DNA of 28,007 bases. It comes from RGIG1918 sp045536045. Its GTDB lineage: Bacteria > Cyanobacteriota > Vampirovibrionia > Gastranaerophilales > Gastranaerophilaceae. Positions 14,058 to 21,959 of the stretch are shown piece by piece. The notes under the pieces were generated by a model. That model saw only the letters and a program-made list of their open reading frames with translations, had not been told where the DNA came from and ran no database searches. The position numbers were made by a program, and so were the translations under genes. The stretch is from assembly GCA_045536045.1 (NCBI GenBank), contig JAZSMU010000064.1, forward strand, positions 1-28,007, read 5' to 3'. The stretch's first letter is position 1; every line of letters begins with the position of its first letter.

Positions 14058-14480
14058 ATGAAAATTTTAAGCATTAACAACAATTACGCTTACTTAAAAA
14101 ATAATTCAATTGCACATAGCACAGCACCAGCATTTGGTAAAAGTATAGACGAAAAGCCAAAATGCGTTGAAAGGCTTTTTTACCCAAATGGTCAAACAAG
14201 GCTTGAAAGATATACAGACGGTTCAGTTAAAAGTTGGTATGACAACGGACAACCAGAACACTTTTTAGGTGCAGACAGGTCATCACAATATTGGTATACA
14301 AATGGTCAAATGATGTATTCTCTAGAAGCTGGTGGAAATTACACAAAATGGTTCCCAGATGGCACTATTCAATATGAATCATCTCCAGATGGTCGTGCCA
14401 AAGAATGGAACAAAAAAGGCGAATTAATCTTTGAAAAAAAGATTGATGGCACTGTTTTTAGAAAAAAAGAAACTGTTTAA
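14058..14480 (+). CDS. MORN_2/YwqK-type repeat protein with N-terminal AFGK motif
   Basis: This 140-residue protein follows a GGAGAA ribosome-binding site. From about residue 37 it consists of short tandem repeats of the form aromatic-x-(N/D)G(Q/S/T): FYPNGQ, YTDGS, WYDNGQ, YWYTNGQ, WFPDGT and SPDGR, each followed by a beta strand. This is the MORN_2 repeat found in YwqK-type antitoxin-like proteins and many gut bacterial proteins, which form an extended beta structure for binding partners or membranes. The first 30 residues are different and contain PAFGKS (residues 24-29). There is no signal peptide. No toxin gene lies beside it, so an antitoxin role is not supported here. Confidence 0.8.
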   Translation: MKILSINNNYAYLKNNSIAHSTAPAFGKSIDEKPKCVERLFYPNGQTRLERYTDGSVKSWYDNGQPEHFLGADRSSQYWYTNGQMMYSLEAGGNYTKWFPDGTIQYESSPDGRAKEWNKKGELIFEKKIDGTVFRKKETV

Positions 14481-14488
14481 TTTATAAA

Positions 14489-15091
14489 CTAAGCAACAAA
14501 AGAAGAGTTTGATGTGGTGTAATTTTCGTATGCTTTAATGCTTTCAGAATAAGAATTTAAACCAAAAAATTGGTTTGAGAATAAAGACTCTTTCATCTTA
14601 TCAAAATCACTTTTATAAGAATTTTCTTTTTCAAAAACATCTTTTTTAAATGCACTAAAAACTTGGTCTGCATTTTCTTGATATTTCAAGGCTAATTCTT
14701 GTGCAATATCTTGAATAACTTCCTTATCGCCATTCTTATTTGTTTTTTCTTGTGCCTCTTCTAAAGAGTTAAAAGTTTCACTCTCTGGGATATTATAACC
14801 TTTTAAGTCAATAACGATTTTTGAATCACTAGTGTCCATACCCTCAATATCAATTACTTGAGGAAGACCCATATTTTGAGATTGAACATAAGCCCAAGTT
14901 CCGTCATTTTTAGCATTTGGGCGAACTGGCTCAACTCTATCAGATAAGCTTCTTGCAGTTTTTGCAACTTCAGACGCTTCTTTAATCTCTTGAGCAGCAA
15001 TAGGGTCAACTTTTTGAGTTTGTGCAACTTGAGAAAATGCACTAAGTGCACTAATTCCATATGCTCCGTATGTTGAAATTGGGGCAACCAC
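14489..15091 (-). CDS. Hypothetical protein, about 200 residues
   Basis: I do not recognise a family. The longest frame starts at a TTG at 15100, but AAAGG touches that codon; the GTG at 15091 has AGAAAGG about nine bases upstream and is a better start, giving 200 residues. The N-terminus (VVAPISTYGAYGISALSAFSQVAQ) is mildly hydrophobic but lacks the basic start of a classical signal peptide. The rest is polar: a linker with PVRPNAKNDGTWAYVQSQNMG, then acidic and likely helical segments up to a C-terminus rich in Ser, Asn and Tyr. The helical, Ala/Gln-rich composition and unusual N-terminus could suit a protein exported by the flagellar machinery, but that is a guess. It is convergent with the MORN_2 gene. 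Confidence 0.7.
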   Translation of the reverse strand: MVAPISTYGAYGISALSAFSQVAQTQKVDPIAAQEIKEASEVAKTARSLSDRVEPVRPNAKNDGTWAYVQSQNMGLPQVIDIEGMDTSDSKIVIDLKGYNIPESETFNSLEEAQEKTNKNGDKEVIQDIAQELALKYQENADQVFSAFKKDVFEKENSYKSDFDKMKESLFSNQFFGLNSYSESIKAYENYTTSNSSFVA

Positions 15092-15164
15092 GAAACTCAA
15101 CCTTTCTTGACCTATATATTGTCATTTTCGGTTGTTCTTGGTGTTTTTTCATCATGCAAAAAGA

Positions 15165-16826
15165 TTATTTTTCGCTATAAATTTCCTTAACATCTTTTCT
15201 TTTGATTTTGTTTAAAGGTGTTCTTGGAAGTGCATCATCTGTAACAATTACAACTGTTGGGCGTTTATAGCTAGAAATCTTTTGAGATAATTCTTTAATT
15301 TCAGCTCTTGCAAGTTTTTCAATTTCAGATTTATCGCTTGCCTTATTTAAAAGTTTTTCAGATGGAACAACAACAACGCCAACATCTTCTGTTCCTTCTT
15401 TTTGACCAGTTGCGTGCTTATATGGGAAAACGCAAAGCTCCTTAAACATTGGGCTTCCGAATAATGCTGTTTCAACTTCTTCTGGGAAAACTTTTTTACC
15501 ACCAGATAAAACAATTAAATTTTTAATTCTGCCCGTAATCCAAACAAAATCATCTTTGTCAATGCGTGCAATATCCCCTGTTTTGAGCCAGCCATCTTTT
15601 GTTATTGTTTCAGCAGTTAATTCTGGCATTTTAAAATAGCCCTTCATAACGCTATCACCTCTAACCATAAGCTCGCCTGTGCTTTCATCAGTTTTAACTT
15701 GAACATTAAACAAAGGCTTTCCAACAGAACCTAATCTTCTATGCTTAGGTGTATTAACAGAAACTACAGGGCTTGCTTCAGACAAACCATAGCCTTCATA
15801 AATGTCAATTCCAACTGTTTCAAAGAAATTTGCAACTTCAATATCTAATGGAGCACCACCAGAGAAAAATCCCTTAAAGCGTTTTCCAAATTTCTTTCTA
15901 ATTCTTTTAAATAAAAGCTTTTTAGCCCATTTGAAATTCAAAACTTTTGCAATTGCGTATGAAATTTGGAAACGCAATTTTGCATATTTAGATTTTTGTG
16001 TAACTTCTTGTTCAATAAAAGCTTTTAAAAGCTTTAAAAATGCTGGAACAACTATCATGAAAGTAACATTTTTTTCTTGAATAATTGCAAAAACATCTTT
16101 TGGTTTTAAACTTTTTGAATAATAAATTGAAGTCCCCATATTAAGAAAAGACAAAAGCCCAACGGTTAATTCAAACAAATGGTTCAAAGGAAGAATTGAT
16201 AATAATGCGTCCCCTGGACCTAAATGTTCTCCAAAACATTTATCAATAGCTTCAATTTGTGCTAAAACATTTTTAAATGTAATTTCAACTCCCTTTGGTT
16301 GCCCAGTTGAACCTGAGGTATAAACAATTAAAGCAGTTTTATTAAGGCTTCTATGGCGAAATTTTACATCTCCCTGAGGAATTGTGTATAAGCTTGGAAA
16401 AGCACCATTTGCACCATTATCGTCAATTAAAATTATATGTTCAATTGAAGAAACTTTTTCTTTTAATTCAACTGCTTTATTCAAATATTGAGAAGAAACA
16501 GCCAAAACTCTAGGAGTTGAGTCTTTTAAAATTGTTTCCATTTCAAAAATTGTTAGCTTAATATCTAGTGGAACAACTGCAGTTCCAGCTATAACAGAAC
16601 CAAACAAAACTGCTGCCCATTCTGGCATTGATTCAGACAAAATTGCAACATTATCCCCTTTGTCTATTCCAAGATTTATTAAATGCCCTGCAAAACGTCT
16701 TGATAAAATTCCAACTCCATTAAATGAAAGCTCTTTTGTTCCAAGAGTAGATTTCATGCCTAATGCAATTCTATCATTTAAGGCATCAGTTTTATTTTCT
16801 AAAAATAATAATAAATTCTTATCCAT
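15165..16826 (-). CDS. AMP-forming long-chain acyl-CoA synthetase family protein
   Basis: The product is 553 residues from the ATG at 16826, which has GAGG six bases upstream; the ATG at 16832 overlaps that site. It is an ANL-superfamily adenylating enzyme: P-loop YTSGSTGQPKG at about residues 169-179, EGYGLSEASPV near 345, the hinge and TGD motif in WLKTGDIARID, and the C-terminal adenylation lysine in TPLNKIKRKDV. It should activate a fatty acid to acyl-AMP and pass it to CoA or an acyl carrier protein, for lipid synthesis or fatty-acid uptake at the inner membrane. Substrate chain length cannot be read from the sequence. It is a single-gene unit with its own strong promoter. Confidence 0.92.
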   Translation of the reverse strand: MDKNLLLFLENKTDALNDRIALGMKSTLGTKELSFNGVGILSRRFAGHLINLGIDKGDNVAILSESMPEWAAVLFGSVIAGTAVVPLDIKLTIFEMETILKDSTPRVLAVSSQYLNKAVELKEKVSSIEHIILIDDNGANGAFPSLYTIPQGDVKFRHRSLNKTALIVYTSGSTGQPKGVEITFKNVLAQIEAIDKCFGEHLGPGDALLSILPLNHLFELTVGLLSFLNMGTSIYYSKSLKPKDVFAIIQEKNVTFMIVVPAFLKLLKAFIEQEVTQKSKYAKLRFQISYAIAKVLNFKWAKKLLFKRIRKKFGKRFKGFFSGGAPLDIEVANFFETVGIDIYEGYGLSEASPVVSVNTPKHRRLGSVGKPLFNVQVKTDESTGELMVRGDSVMKGYFKMPELTAETITKDGWLKTGDIARIDKDDFVWITGRIKNLIVLSGGKKVFPEEVETALFGSPMFKELCVFPYKHATGQKEGTEDVGVVVVPSEKLLNKASDKSEIEKLARAEIKELSQKISSYKRPTVVIVTDDALPRTPLNKIKRKDVKEIYSEK

Positions 16827-16848
16827 TGTCATCCTCGTCTATGTGGTT

Positions 16849-16877
16849 ATTATAGAAAAAAGATTTAATTTACGCAA
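16849..16877 (-). promoter_or_regulatory. Promoter of the acyl-CoA synthetase gene
   Basis: On the minus strand, TTGCGT (16877-16872) and TATAAT (16854-16849) are exactly 17 bases apart; the start is near 16842, leaving a 16-base leader with GAGG. Confidence 0.7.
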
Positions 16878-16899
16878 GAAAGATTGAACAACTGCCCAA

Positions 16900-18201
16900 T
16901 TAAAAACTATTAATCAAATCTTTCAATTCTTTAAAACTATAAAAATCTTTAACTATATGGATTTTAACCCCTAACTCTTGCTCAATATCAGACACAGTTA
17001 GAGAATCTAAAAATTCTTCTGTTCCTTCTTTTAGCATTACAGATGGAATTGAAATAATTTCAGGGTAAGTTTTTATTTCTTTTAAAGTTCGGATAATATC
17101 TTGAGCACAAATTAGCCCAGTAACCGAAATTCTATCTCCAAAAAATTTATTTTTAACTTCTATAATAGATAAATCTAAACCATCAACATTAATTTCATTT
17201 TTAATTCCGTCAAATATGAATTTTGAAATTTCGCCTGTAATAATTCCAAGCTTCATTGGTTTTTTTGTTTTTTTAATTAACTTTTTCTTGTTTTGACAAA
17301 AATCATCTAAATATTTTCTAATTGCACCAATTCCATCTTCAATTTGAGGATATGAGCCATAATATTTTTTATCTGGAATTTGATATTGAGCCTTTAAAAA
17401 CACTTCATCTGAAGCCATAGCAATATTTTTCTTTAAATCTGAATTAAATTTTTCAACTCTTTTTATAATATCTAGGGCGTCTTCTTTGGTTAGCTCTGGC
17501 AATTGATTTTTGTGATATTTTGAAATTCCAACAGGAACAATTGCTAAAGATTTCAAATGTTTTTTGTATTTTTTAAGGTCATTTAATGTTCTTTGCAATT
17601 CTTCTTTATCATTATAGGTTGGGCATAAAACAACTTGTGCATGAAAATCTATATCAAGAGAAGTTAGCCTATCTAAATTTTCAAGAATTTTAGAAGCATT
17701 AGGATTTCTCATCATTTTAGCTCTTAATTCAGGATTTGTTGTTTGAACAGAAACAAATAATGGACTTGGACGCCTAAATTCTATTTGCTCCCAATCTTTT
17801 TCTTTAAGATTTGTCATTGTTATGTATGTGCCTTGAAAATAAGAAAGACGCCAATCGTCATCTTTAACATATAAACTTTTTCTTAAGTTTTTAGGTTGCC
17901 CATCTACAAAACAAAAAAGGCAATTATTTTGACAAGGCTTGATACGGTCAAAAACAGCAGTTTCAAAAGAAATTCCCAAGTCTTCCCCATATTCTTTTTC
18001 AATTTCAATTATTTCAATTTCGCCGTCTTTATGTTTAATCTCAAGAACAACATCTTCATCTTGTGCTTGAAAACTATATTCCATAATGTCATTTGGAACA
18101 GTTGAATTGATAGATAAAAGCTCATCTCCAATTGAAAGCTCAATTTCTTCAGCAATTGAATTTTTTTCAATATTTGAAATTATTGCACCTAATCTTTTCA
18201 T
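16900..18201 (-). CDS. DUF512 radical-SAM-like protein with N-terminal PDZ-like domain
   Basis: This 433-residue protein has a small PDZ-like domain at residues 1-75 (GAIISNIEKNSIAEEIELSIGD, the peptide-binding fold start), then the cysteine motif C90-x3-C94-x2-C97 (CQNNCLFCF), followed by the strongly conserved SLYVKDDDWRLSY and TMTNL segments and the C-terminal DUF512 domain. This layout is the widespread DUF512 family of cyanobacteria and clostridia, which appear to bind a [4Fe-4S] cluster like radical SAM enzymes but have no established reaction. The ATG overlaps the PadR gene stop by four bases (ATGA), so the enzyme is made together with a regulator. Confidence 0.9.
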   Translation of the reverse strand: MKRLGAIISNIEKNSIAEEIELSIGDELLSINSTVPNDIMEYSFQAQDEDVVLEIKHKDGEIEIIEIEKEYGEDLGISFETAVFDRIKPCQNNCLFCFVDGQPKNLRKSLYVKDDDWRLSYFQGTYITMTNLKEKDWEQIEFRRPSPLFVSVQTTNPELRAKMMRNPNASKILENLDRLTSLDIDFHAQVVLCPTYNDKEELQRTLNDLKKYKKHLKSLAIVPVGISKYHKNQLPELTKEDALDIIKRVEKFNSDLKKNIAMASDEVFLKAQYQIPDKKYYGSYPQIEDGIGAIRKYLDDFCQNKKKLIKKTKKPMKLGIITGEISKFIFDGIKNEINVDGLDLSIIEVKNKFFGDRISVTGLICAQDIIRTLKEIKTYPEIISIPSVMLKEGTEEFLDSLTVSDIEQELGVKIHIVKDFYSFKELKDLINSF

Positions 18202-18716
18202 AAAATTTCCTCAACAAGAGTCAAGGTTTTTTCAATTTCATTTTTAACTGAATTACGCACTTTTACTTGAGATTCACTTAAGCCTAAATATGGATTATTC
18301 GTTGTTTCATGAGTTTTTTTGCTTAAAATATTAAGCTCAAGCAGAATTTTATCTTTCAAAATTTGTTTTTCATTTAAATTAAGAGCATCAGCACAAAGCA
18401 AAAGAGCAGAAATTTCTCTTAACGCTTGAATGTTTTTAGAAAAATTAAATTCTAAAATTAATTTTGTAAGCTCCCTAAGCCCCATTGGCAAGATTTTAAA
18501 TGTTTTGGATAGTAGTCCACCTTTGCTGAATTTTTCAGTATATTCAACACAGCCTTCTTTTTGCAATTTATCCAACACGGGAGAAATTGAACCAACTGAA
18601 GGTTTAAAATAAGGATAGAAAAATTCTTCTATTGCCTTATTTATTGAATACATAGTTAAATCATGTCTTTTTAAAATGTATAAAACTAAAATCTCATTCA
18701 TATTAAGGGTTTCCAT
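18198..18716 (-). CDS. PadR-family transcriptional regulator
   Basis: This 172-residue protein has an N-terminal winged helix typical of PadR: MNEILVLYILKRHDLTMYSI, then YPYFKPSVGSISPVLDKLQKEG as the recognition helix, and CVEYTEKFSKGG as the wing. The C-terminal half (about residues 95-172) is helical and suits a dimerisation domain of the Vir type. PadR proteins are usually repressors that sense small molecules. The ATG at 18716 lies eight bases after tRNA-Cys; an ATG at 18701, with GGAAA upstream, is an alternative start. It overlaps the DUF512 gene by four bases, so the DUF512 protein may be its target or effector source. Confidence 0.8.
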   Translation of the reverse strand: METLNMNEILVLYILKRHDLTMYSINKAIEEFFYPYFKPSVGSISPVLDKLQKEGCVEYTEKFSKGGLLSKTFKILPMGLRELTKLILEFNFSKNIQALREISALLLCADALNLNEKQILKDKILLELNILSKKTHETTNNPYLGLSESQVKVRNSVKNEIEKTLTLVEEIL

Positions 18717-18723
18717 TAAAAAA

Positions 18724-18794
18724 AGGAGACACCCAGATTCGAACTGGGGATAAGAGCTTTGCAGGCTCCTGCCTTACCACTTGGCCATGTCTCC
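18724..18794 (-). tRNA. tRNA-Cys (anticodon GCA)
   Basis: On the minus strand the acceptor stem GGAGACA pairs with TGTCTCC, with discriminator T (U73), a main cysteine identity base. The anticodon stem GGAGC/GCTCT encloses CTGCAAA, giving GCA. The T arm is CCCAGTTCGAATCTGGG. The length is 71 bases and CCA is not encoded. A T7 run follows immediately, running into the padR start region. Confidence 0.96.
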
Positions 18795-18805
18795 TTAACA
18801 CTTTT

Positions 18806-18834
18806 ATCATATATAAGAAATAGTTATATGTCAA
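18806..18834 (-). promoter_or_regulatory. Promoter of tRNA-Cys and probably padR
   Basis: On the minus strand, consensus TTGACA (18834-18829) and TATGAT (18811-18806) are 17 bases apart. It overlaps the last codons of rsgA and gives a start about five bases before the tRNA. Confidence 0.75.
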
Positions 18835-19816
18835 TTGATGAGTCAATTTCAATATTTTGATTTATTGTTTTTCTAGATTTTGCACGCTTTTTAGCTGAAA
18901 TTTTAGTTATTATTTTATCTAGATTTTCTTTATGCAAAAATTCTTTTTTTCTACCTTCATTTTGAATTTTTTGTTTAAATTCTTTTGCTTCTTTTAAAAA
19001 CTCTAAGTAGCTTTCGTAGCGTGTTTTCGCAATTTGTGCCAAATTGCTCAACACAGAACAATTATCTTCTGTTGTGTGCGTGCAATCTTTATATTTGCAA
19101 TTATTTTTTAAAGCCTTAATTTCATCAAATAGCTCAGATAATTCATATGGCAATATAAAATCAAAACGAACTTGCGAAAAACCAGGTGTATCTACAATTT
19201 TTAATTCATTGTTTTCAATTATTTCTAAGTGCCTTGTTGTATGCACCCCTCTTTTTGTTTTTGAGCTTATTGTTTTTGTTCTAAGGTCTGCTTCTGGGAA
19301 TAAATTGTTTATTAAAGATGTTTTTCCAACACCAGAATTGCCACACATTGCAATTGTTTTGCCTTTCAAATATTCTCTTAACCCTTCTATGCCGGTATGA
19401 TTTTTAGCAGATGTAAAGAAAATTTTATATCCTAGTGGCTCATAAATTTCAATAACTTTAGAAAGCTCATTATTATCATCTTTTAAATCATTTTTATTTA
19501 TACATAAAACAGTTTCAATTTTATGATATTTTGCAAAAATTAAATAACGATTTAGCTGAACAAAATCTAAATCAGGCTCTTTAAGGCTTGCAACAACAAG
19601 CAAAATGTCTAAGTTTGCAACACTTGGCCTTTTGATATAATTTTTGCGAGGATGAATTTTAACTATAAAGCCATCTAAAACATCAACAAAATCTCCAACA
19701 GAAATATTTTGCTTTTGTTTTTTGATATTTTCTCTAAGCTTGCATTCAAGAAGAGTGTCATTTACTTTAACATAATAAAAATCAGAATGAATTTTATAAA
19801 TTTGCCCAAAATTCAT
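18824..19816 (-). CDS. rsgA: Ribosome small-subunit-dependent GTPase RsgA
   Basis: The product is 330 residues from the ATG at 19816, which overlaps the stop of the TPR gene (TAATG); an in-frame GTG at 19825 is less likely. The GTPase motifs occur in the circularly permuted order diagnostic of RsgA/YloQ: G4 NKND at 107-110, then G1 GNSGVGKTSL at 159-168, a G2 segment KRGVHTTR near 188-195, and G3 DTPG at 209-212. An N-terminal OB fold precedes them, and the zinc-binding tail has Cys240, Cys245, His247 and Cys253. RsgA checks late maturation of the 30S subunit and releases RbfA. It is cotranslated with the secreted TPR protein, an uncommon pairing. Confidence 0.95.
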   Translation of the reverse strand: MNFGQIYKIHSDFYYVKVNDTLLECKLRENIKKQKQNISVGDFVDVLDGFIVKIHPRKNYIKRPSVANLDILLVVASLKEPDLDFVQLNRYLIFAKYHKIETVLCINKNDLKDDNNELSKVIEIYEPLGYKIFFTSAKNHTGIEGLREYLKGKTIAMCGNSGVGKTSLINNLFPEADLRTKTISSKTKRGVHTTRHLEIIENNELKIVDTPGFSQVRFDFILPYELSELFDEIKALKNNCKYKDCTHTTEDNCSVLSNLAQIAKTRYESYLEFLKEAKEFKQKIQNEGRKKEFLHKENLDKIITKISAKKRAKSRKTINQNIEIDSSIDI

Positions 19817-21882
19817 TAATAACACTCTCTTGATAAAGTTTCTACTCTTTCTAAAGCATATTTATTGCGATTTTCATCTTCAGTATTATGGCTTAAATAT
19901 GTTTCAAATGCTTCTAAGGCAGCTTTTTTATTGCCAACTTTTTCTAATAAAATGCCAAGCGAATAATAAGCAATTGAGCAATTTTTATCAACTTTAACTG
20001 CAAGTCTGTATTCTTGAATTGCCCCTATAATATCATCTGAAGCTTCTTTGTTTAGCCCTTTATAATAATACAATTGAGATTCTTTTGGATAATTTTTAAG
20101 ACCTTCAGCCAAAGCTTCATCAGCTTTTTTGTAGTCTTTCATCTCGTGATATTGATATGCGATATTCAAAATTTTATCCACTTGCTTTTGAACAATTGTT
20201 TTTAAAAGCACTGTAGCATTTTGATTTTCAGGATTAATTGCTAATGCTTTTTTAAGCATAGCTTCAGACATTTCTAAATCTCCTTTTTTGAAATTCAAAA
20301 TTGCTAAACTATAATAAGCATCAAAATTTTTAGGATTAAAGGAAATTGCTTTTTCAAAATATTCTATAGCAGATTTTGTGTCATCAAGCATATTGTAGCA
20401 ATTTGCAATTGCAAAATAAATTGCGTCATCTTTTGGAATAATTTGTTTATATGTTTCAATTGCAAGCTCATATTGTTTTTTTGAAATGTATTCAAGAGCA
20501 AGTGTATTTTTCTTTTCTATTAATGATTTATGAATATTTGCGTAAATATCAACAATTTTTGAATCATTTGGGAAAAGTTTATAAGCCTCATCTGCGATAT
20601 TTTTTGCCATTTCTTGATTATTTATTAATTCATAATAATGATATAAGCTAATTAAAACTTGCTTGCTTTTGTTGTTTTTAGAATATGCAAGTGTGTAAAA
20701 TCTTTCTGCACCTTGTTTATCATTTAAAAGCAAAATATTATCTGCAAATTCTGCAATAAATTCAGGAGTTGGCTCAAAATTACTATTTAAAGGATAAAAA
20801 GCTTTCAAAATTTCAATATCAGTTTTTTTGCCATTTAAAATTTCGTAAATTCCATATTTTGCTTGAGGAGAGTTTGGATAAAATAGCAAAATTGCTTGAT
20901 ATTCTTTAATAGCTTCTTTTTCTTTACCTAATTTTTTAAGGCATTTAGCTTTGCCAGCACGAATTTGAAGCTCATAAATATCGTAATTCAAAATTGAATC
21001 ATAAATCTCAATTGCCTTTTTGTTTTCGCCAATTTGATGTAAATAGCCAGCAAATAAATATCTCAAGAAAATATCATCTGGTTTAATTTCTAATGCTTTA
21101 TTGTAGTATTCTTCAGTTTTTTGATTATCTCCTAAAATAAGCCAAGCCGAACCTAAAATTTCATAGTAATTTTGATTTTCACCATCTTCTTGAAGTTTTG
21201 ATTCAAATAATTTTATGATTTCTTGAGCAATTTCTTCATCATTATTTGATAAAATTTTTCTATAAACTTCAACTGCCAAATTTCCTTGCCCGAGCTTTTC
21301 ATATGAAGTTGCAAGTTTTAAGTTTAAATATTTGTTATTTTCTCTTGAATCTAAAGATTTCAAATAAGCCTCATTTGCCCCTTTAAAATCGCAAGTTAAG
21401 AAAAGATTATCCCCTAAAATTTCATAATATTTCCAATTCAATTCTTGATTTTGCTTATAGATATTTAAAAGATAATTTGCACTATTCATTCTGCCTTTAT
21501 TGTTTAAATTCCAAGCAGTTTCAAGCAAATAATCAGGGTCTTGAAGATTAATGTCTGCCTTTTGCAAAGCTTTGTTTAAACGTTTTTGATAAATTGAATA
21601 CCAAAAACTGTCTTTTTTAGTCAAATTTAAAATACCATACAAAGCTTCTGTTGCTTCTTTGTAATTATCTTGTTTTTTATAAAAATCATATTCTTTTATT
21701 AAGGCATGCTTTAAATCTTTTGAATATTTTTCAACTTCAACAGGCTTAGTTGAAAAAGCTAGGTTTTTATTATTCGCTACAATTTTATCTTCGTAAGGGC
21801 TTGCATAAGCTTGGCTAAAAGCACCCAAGAAAAAAAGCCCCACTAGCAATAATAAAACTTTTTTATAAAATCTACTCTCCAT
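19816..21882 (-). CDS. Exported tetratricopeptide-repeat protein
   Basis: This 688-residue protein has a signal peptide (about residues 1-27, ending SQAYA). Most of the rest is TPR: helical pairs of about 34 residues with the A/G-Y-x-x-A spacing, for example YYEILGSAWLILGDNQKTEEY, YFAIANCYNMLDDTKSAIEY and AYYSLAILNFKKGDLEMSEA. I count at least a dozen units. Such proteins act as scaffolds for envelope complexes, so a periplasmic role is likely, but no enzymatic domain is present and the partner is unknown. There is no Shine-Dalgarno, and TATAAT lies exactly six bases before the ATG, which predicts a leaderless mRNA. rsgA follows with a one-base overlap. Confidence 0.9.
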   Translation of the reverse strand: MESRFYKKVLLLLVGLFFLGAFSQAYASPYEDKIVANNKNLAFSTKPVEVEKYSKDLKHALIKEYDFYKKQDNYKEATEALYGILNLTKKDSFWYSIYQKRLNKALQKADINLQDPDYLLETAWNLNNKGRMNSANYLLNIYKQNQELNWKYYEILGDNLFLTCDFKGANEAYLKSLDSRENNKYLNLKLATSYEKLGQGNLAVEVYRKILSNNDEEIAQEIIKLFESKLQEDGENQNYYEILGSAWLILGDNQKTEEYYNKALEIKPDDIFLRYLFAGYLHQIGENKKAIEIYDSILNYDIYELQIRAGKAKCLKKLGKEKEAIKEYQAILLFYPNSPQAKYGIYEILNGKKTDIEILKAFYPLNSNFEPTPEFIAEFADNILLLNDKQGAERFYTLAYSKNNKSKQVLISLYHYYELINNQEMAKNIADEAYKLFPNDSKIVDIYANIHKSLIEKKNTLALEYISKKQYELAIETYKQIIPKDDAIYFAIANCYNMLDDTKSAIEYFEKAISFNPKNFDAYYSLAILNFKKGDLEMSEAMLKKALAINPENQNATVLLKTIVQKQVDKILNIAYQYHEMKDYKKADEALAEGLKNYPKESQLYYYKGLNKEASDDIIGAIQEYRLAVKVDKNCSIAYYSLGILLEKVGNKKAALEAFETYLSHNTEDENRNKYALERVETLSRECY

Positions 21883-21888
21883 ATTGTG

Positions 21889-21916
21889 ATTATAACTTAA
21901 ATAAAAAATAAAACAA
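21889..21916 (-). promoter_or_regulatory. Promoter of the TPR gene, leaderless geometry, overlapping the tpsA terminator
   Basis: On the minus strand, TTGTTT (21916-21911) and TATAAT (21894-21889) are 16 bases apart and TATAAT ends six bases before the ATG at 21882. The -35 lies on the last bases of the tpsA terminator stem and its T-rich tail. Confidence 0.6.
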
Positions 21917-21939
21917 AGCAGGGATTTCTCCCTGCTTTG
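21899..21939 (-). terminator. Rho-independent terminator of tpsA
   Basis: CAAAGCAGGG (21914-21923), a 6-base loop and CCCTGCTTTG (21930-21939) form a perfect 10-bp stem. On the minus strand it is followed by a T-rich tail down to 21899. Confidence 0.9.
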
Positions 21940-21959
21940 AATGTTATTTAGTGCTTTGA

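Noticed and set aside
14058..15091. Toxin-antitoxin pair formed by the MORN_2 (YwqK-like) protein and the convergent unknown gene
   Set aside because: The genes converge rather than form an operon, the second protein has no toxin features, and YwqK-like repeats occur widely outside toxin systems.
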